From Denitrovibrio acetiphilus DSM 12809 (GTDB lineage: Bacteria > Chrysiogenota > Deferribacteres > Deferribacterales > Geovibrionaceae), in NCBI RefSeq assembly GCF_000025725.1, contig NC_013943.1, positions 310,001-374,000 on the forward strand: a stretch of 64,000 nt of DNA, read 5' to 3'. The notes beneath the pieces were generated by a model, which had not been told where the DNA came from, searched no databases, and saw nothing but the letters and a program-made list of their open reading frames with translations. Positions 62,364-64,000 of the stretch are shown piece by piece; the stretch's first letter is position 1, and each line of letters starts with the position of its first letter. A program made the translations under genes and the position numbers.

Positions 62364-62429
62364 CAGTGATGCTGTACATGCCCTGATAGAAAAGGGGATG
62401 GAGCACAGTGTTTAAGGCGCAGGATGTGC
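62364..62429 (+). pseudogene. Duplicated 3' end of an ArsR-type gene (direct repeat copy 2)
   Basis: The sequence matches 62192-62257 at 63 of 66 positions. It holds the last codons of an ArsR-family gene and the stop, but no start and no helix-turn-helix, so it is a non-functional remnant of a duplication or of a second, deleted regulator gene. The hairpin after the stop has partly decayed (GGCGCA-GGA-TGTGCA). Between here and the next gene at 62538 I see nothing coding. Confidence 0.8.
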
Positions 62430-62537
62430 ATCGTTTAAATTAGTTTTTTATACAGAGTTTTATTTGCAATATAGACAGTGAACCATATTTCATTATATGT
62501 GTCATTTTTACACTAACTTTATTTCGGAGATGTCATT

Positions 62538-63665
62538 ATGCAGTTTTGTAATCTGAAGAAACAGTATCAGGAACTTAAACCTGAGATAGATAATGCGATA
62601 GCTCAAGTGCTTGAGCATGGTATGTATGTCGGCGGACCTGAAGTCGGCGAGCTCGAAAAGAAATGCACAGACTTTACAGGTGCAAAATTTGCGAAGGCAT
62701 GCAGCTCCGGTACAGATGCCCTTGTGCTTGCACTTATGGCTTACGATGTAGGAGCTGGTGACTATGTCATTACAACCCCATTTACATTCATTGCCACAGC
62801 AGAATGCATCTCGCTTGTGGGGGCGAAACCTCTGTTTGTTGACATAGACCCGCAGACATATAACATATGTCCGAAAAAGCTGAAAGAACTTTTAGATACT
62901 ACTGATATTCCTGAAGATAAAATAAAAGGTGTTATCACTGTGGATCTTTACGGGCAGTGTGCGGACTATGATGCTATACGTGAAGCAATGAAGGGGCATG
63001 ATCTTTTTCTTGTACAGGATGCAGCACAGTCATTTGGTGCGGCTTATAAGGGCAAAAACGCAGGCTCACAGGGTGATATTGGTACAACTTCATTCTTCCC
63101 GGCTAAACCTTTTGGTTGCTATGGCGACGGCGGTATGGTATTCACTGATGATGCAGAACTTGATCTCAAACTGAACTGGCTGCGCAATCATGGTCAGAAC
63201 GAAAGGTACAACCATAAAATTATTGGTATGAACGGACGTCTTGATACTATTCAGTGTGCAGTGCTGAACGCTAAGTTTGACAGATTCAGGTATGTTGAGA
63301 TTAAAAACAGAAATAACGCAGCTGATAAATATATGGCGCTTCTTAAGCCGCTGGCTGATGCGGGAAAAGTTGTTCTGCCTTATGTGATGCCTGACAGTGT
63401 CCACGTGTGGGCACAGTTTACGCTTAAGGTTGAAGATAGAGACGGGCTTATGGCTCATCTCCAGAAGAATGATATCCCGTGTGCTATCCACTATCCGAAG
63501 CCTCTGCATATGCAGGAAGCTTTTGCAGATCTCGGATACAAAAAGGGCGATTTCCCTATTTGCGAAGAGATGGGTAAGAAAGTTATAAGTCTTCCCATGT
63601 GTGCATATAAGGAAGATGGTGAAATAGAAGAAGTGTGTGAAGTAATAAGTTCATTCTACAAGTAA
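62538..63665 (+). CDS. DegT/DnrJ/EryC1/StrS-family sugar aminotransferase
   Basis: The 375-residue PLP enzyme transfers amino groups to keto-sugars, normally for O-antigen, capsule or flagellin glycans. Motifs are 'FCNLKKQYQELKPEIDNAI', 'CSSGTDALVLALMA', 'TTPFTFIATAECISLVGA', 'VQDAAQSFGAAYKGKNAG' and the PLP lysine in 'TTSFFPAKPFGCYGDGGMV'. The exact sugar substrate cannot be read from sequence. GGAG precedes the ATG. No other sugar genes lie in the window. Confidence 0.93.
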   Translation: MQFCNLKKQYQELKPEIDNAIAQVLEHGMYVGGPEVGELEKKCTDFTGAKFAKACSSGTDALVLALMAYDVGAGDYVITTPFTFIATAECISLVGAKPLFVDIDPQTYNICPKKLKELLDTTDIPEDKIKGVITVDLYGQCADYDAIREAMKGHDLFLVQDAAQSFGAAYKGKNAGSQGDIGTTSFFPAKPFGCYGDGGMVFTDDAELDLKLNWLRNHGQNERYNHKIIGMNGRLDTIQCAVLNAKFDRFRYVEIKNRNNAADKYMALLKPLADAGKVVLPYVMPDSVHVWAQFTLKVEDRDGLMAHLQKNDIPCAIHYPKPLHMQEAFADLGYKKGDFPICEEMGKKVISLPMCAYKEDGEIEEVCEVISSFYK

Positions 63666-63732
63666 GATAACCGCTGTGGGCGGGGCTTGTAAGGAACTTT
63701 TAGAAAGTTTATAAAAAAATCTAACAAAAAGC

Positions 63733-63759
63733 TTGACATATTTTTGCTTAGGTTATACT
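63733..63759 (+). promoter_or_regulatory. Promoter of the tRNA operon
   Basis: TTGACA (63733-63738) lies ahead of TATACT (63754-63759) with a 15-nt spacer, or 16 nt counted from CTTGAC. The start would be near 63768 in a GC-rich discriminator (GCCTCCG), typical of stable-RNA promoters under stringent control. Confidence 0.6.
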
Positions 63760-63789
63760 ATTTGCCTCCGTTTTGATGCGGAAACTTCA

Positions 63790-63862
63790 GCTGGTGTAGC
63801 TCAAACGGTAGAGCAACTGACTTGTAATCAGTAGGTTGTAGGTTCAAGTCCTATCACCAGCT
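63790..63862 (+). tRNA. tRNA-Thr (anticodon TGT)
   Basis: The cloverleaf is complete: acceptor GCTGGTG/CACCAGC, anticodon loop CTTGTAA with TGT between ACTGA and TCAGT, and T-arm loop TTCAAGT. Discriminator T; the CCA end is not encoded. It is the first of two tRNA genes. Confidence 0.96.
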
Positions 63863-63902
63863 TTTAATAAGATGTATATCCGGTGTACGCCGGGCACGTG
63901 TA

Positions 63903-63985
63903 GGGGAGATACCCAAGTGGCCAAAGGGGGCAGGCTGTAAACCTGTTGTCGTATGACTTCGAAGGTTCGAATCCTTCTCTCCCCA
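63903..63985 (+). tRNA. tRNA-Tyr (anticodon GTA)
   Basis: A class II tRNA with acceptor GGGGAGA/TCTCCCC, anticodon loop CTGTAAA with GTA between GCAGG and CCTGT, a long variable arm and T loop TTCGAAT; discriminator A. The order Thr(TGT)-Tyr(GTA) is that of the tufB-type tRNA operon, so tRNA-Gly, tRNA-Thr(GGT) and tuf may follow beyond the window. Confidence 0.96.
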
Positions 63986-64000
63986 CTTTAATGTTAGCGG

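Noticed and set aside
1-64000. CRISPR arrays, insertion sequences, prophage or integrase genes
   Set aside because: I looked for regularly spaced repeats, transposase or integrase motifs and tRNA-end duplications and found none.

Overview
The window is a contiguous stretch of bacterial chromosome with dense, mostly operonic genes and no insertion sequence, prophage or CRISPR array. The gene content suggests a motile, Gram-negative, anaerobic or microaerophilic respirer. It has flagellar genes, LPS/lipid A genes, an outer-membrane porin, c-type cytochromes with a Ccm maturation system, a hemerythrin and a type IV pilus/type II secretion-like apparatus. Together with moderate AT richness this fits Deferribacterota (Denitrovibrio/Geovibrio-like). 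That assignment is inference from gene content, not a database match.

Layout. 1-7683 (+): the end of flgE with a terminator, then motA-motB-fliL-fliN-fliO-fliP-fliQ, ending in a secreted caspase-fold protease that sits where fliR is often found. 7661-10841 (-): flavin reductase, a monoheme cytochrome, a PLD-type protein, engB, a DHH phosphoesterase and a YjbQ protein. 10979-14014 (+): a nickel module, nikR plus the ECF transporter nikMN-nikQ-nikO. 14015-16164 (-): DUF2905, queH and trpB2. 16279-18788 (+): a DJ-1 protein, then three genes of unknown family preceded by two well-formed sigma-54 (-24/-12) promoters. 18980-23344 (-): glyQ and argD-argF-argG. 23607-24490 (+): a 49-residue membrane protein and a DUF1461 protein. 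24474-27160 (-): DUF374 acyltransferase, waaA and an lpxL-type gene. 27340-32576 (+): hslVU, a secreted FG-GAP-like protein and a highly expressed-looking porin. 32690-39317: an MFS transporter (+), ccmE-F-A-B-C-D (-) and ccdA (+).

39318-56473: gspF/gspE (-), mscS, proS, an M23 peptidase and a CsgG-like lipoprotein (+), then prepilin, histidine kinase and response regulator (-) opposite gspL-like, gspM-like, gspC/pilP-like, secretin and TPR genes (+). Together these form an MSHA- or T2SS-like machine split over two loci. 56445-59563 (-): an operon-like run with a candidate selenoprotein, hemW, a tetraheme cytochrome, a bacteriohemerythrin and an MFS transporter. 59579-61669 (-): a large secreted protein of unknown function. 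61896-62537: an ArsR-type regulator followed by a duplicated gene end and a hairpin array. 62538-63985 (+): a DegT/DnrJ/EryC1 aminotransferase and tRNA-Thr(TGT)-tRNA-Tyr(GTA), probably the start of a tufB-type tRNA operon.

The most notable observations are these. (1) A 54-codon membrane gene upstream of hemW has an in-frame TGA followed, 28 nt later, by a perfect hairpin matching the bacterial SECIS layout; this is a candidate new selenoprotein. (2) An uncharacterised three-gene cluster is driven by two sigma-54 promoters. (3) CcmE carries Cys instead of the heme-binding His and no ccmG/ccmH are present. (4) A caspase with an EF-hand-like loop is coupled to the flagellar export operon. (5) A diverged duplication and hairpin array follow the arsR-type gene.
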